Source of the DNA: Cyclobacterium xiamenense
GTDB taxonomy: Bacteria > Bacteroidota > Bacteroidia > Cytophagales > Cyclobacteriaceae
Length of the DNA stretch: 64,000 bases
Assembly: GCF_009467825.1 (NCBI RefSeq)
Contig: NZ_WIOK01000001.1
Coordinates: 186,001 to 250,000 of the forward strand
Direction of reading: 5' to 3'
The notes beneath the pieces are model-generated. The model was not told where the DNA came from and did no database searches. It saw nothing but the letters and a program-made list of their open reading frames with translations. The position numbers and the translations under genes are program-made. Position 1 is the stretch's first letter; every line of letters begins with the position of its first letter. Below, in pieces: positions 63,652-64,000 of this stretch.

Positions 63652-64000
63652 AAGAAGTAAGCTATTCCCTGAAAGAAATCGAAGAAAACCTCTACGTCGC
63701 AGTTATTTCGGATGCACTGGACGCATTGGGGTACCCCAATCAGTCGCCCGAGGGGGAATTTTCCATTCAGGTTGGAAAAACCCGGTTGGCAGGTAGGTGT
63801 AAAACCACGCTATGGTCGGACATGTACCACACGGACCCAAACCCCTACGAATTGGAGTTAAAGGCCGTAGACGATTGCATGCCAGGTGACGTTTTCATTG
63901 CAGCAGCAGCAGGTTCCAGCCGATCGGGCATCTGGGGAGAACTGCTTTCCACGGCGGCAAAAAACCGGGGATGTGTTGGAGCTCTGGTGGACGGTTGCAT
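63648..64000 (+). CDS. RraA-like protein (truncated by window end)
   Basis: The first 117 residues are visible. They resemble RraA / 4-hydroxy-4-methyl-2-oxoglutarate aldolase proteins (AVISDALDALGYPN, then AVDDCMPGDVFIAAAAG and GELLSTAAKNRGCVGALVDG). This family includes pyruvate aldolases and oxaloacetate decarboxylases, and also the RNase E inhibitor in Enterobacteria. In a sugar-acid operon an aldolase-like or decarboxylase role is likely. Complete gene not seen. Confidence 0.8.
   Translation, partial: MKEVSYSLKEIEENLYVAVISDALDALGYPNQSPEGEFSIQVGKTRLAGRCKTTLWSDMYHTDPNPYELELKAVDDCMPGDVFIAAAAGSSRSGIWGELLSTAAKNRGCVGALVDGC

Noticed and set aside
1-64000. CRISPR arrays, insertion sequences, prophage or integrase genes
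   Set aside because: No spaced direct repeats of the CRISPR type, no transposase or integrase motif, and no terminal repeats were seen.

Overview
The window looks like part of a chromosome from a Bacteroidota bacterium, most likely order Cytophagales near the Cyclobacteriaceae (inference from gene content, no database search). Evidence: a recN / DUF4835 / coaBC / omega / bamD block, a type IX secretion sorting domain protein, a SusC/SusD pair, a purH-mreBCD-mrdA-rodA block, and repeated matches to the Bacteroidota promoter -7 element TAnnTTTG in intergenic gaps. Shine-Dalgarno sites are mostly absent. No rRNA, tRNA, CRISPR array or insertion sequence was seen. No gene-free gap exceeds 300 bases; the longest is the 267-base susC upstream region.

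Layout. 1-1.7 kb: end of leuA and leuB. 1.7-10.4 kb (mostly minus strand): fabI, recN, DUF4835, coaBC, omega subunit, bamD, a T9SS-sorted protein and an OstA-like protein. 10.4-17.8 kb (plus): tilS, a cyclic-nucleotide-binding protein, mdh, a large membrane-anchored propeller protein and an MscS channel. 17.8-22.5 kb: glycerol catabolism, with a DeoR/GlpR regulator divergent from glpD-glpK-glpF. 22.5-30.4 kb (minus): cell-shape operon mreB-mreC-mreD-mrdA-rodA preceded by purH and purN. 30.5-33.2 kb: an orphan GH43-like lipoprotein, a UbiA prenyltransferase and a DUF2520 protein. 33.4-38.2 kb: cytochrome c maturation genes ccmB, C, D, E, F, with an unusual Cys-type CcmE. 38.4-43.5 kb: a Tat-signal DapA-like protein, serS, a PIG-L deacetylase and an SDR plus FAH-hydrolase pair typical of deoxy-sugar-acid breakdown.

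43.5-64 kb is an accessory catabolic island. A FadR-type GntR regulator faces a 565-residue sialidase-fold protein, followed by a SusC/SusD pair and a tightly packed chain: four more sialidase-fold (Asp-box) proteins, an N-sulfoglucosamine sulfohydrolase-like sulfatase, an arylsulfatase, an SGNH hydrolase, an aspartoacylase-like deacylase, an SDR, a threonine-synthase-like PLP enzyme, a DapA-family aldolase and an RraA-like protein cut by the window end. Six junctions overlap by 1-4 bases, so the chain is probably one operon.

How it may work (inference): SusC/D imports a sulfated, probably amino-sugar-containing glycan fragment. Exported sialidase-fold proteins and sulfatases trim it. The cytoplasmic enzymes deacylate, oxidise, eliminate and aldol-cleave the released acidic or amino sugar to pyruvate-type products. 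No recognised endo-acting hydrolase or lyase is present, which makes the substrate unclear and the locus the most interesting part of the window.
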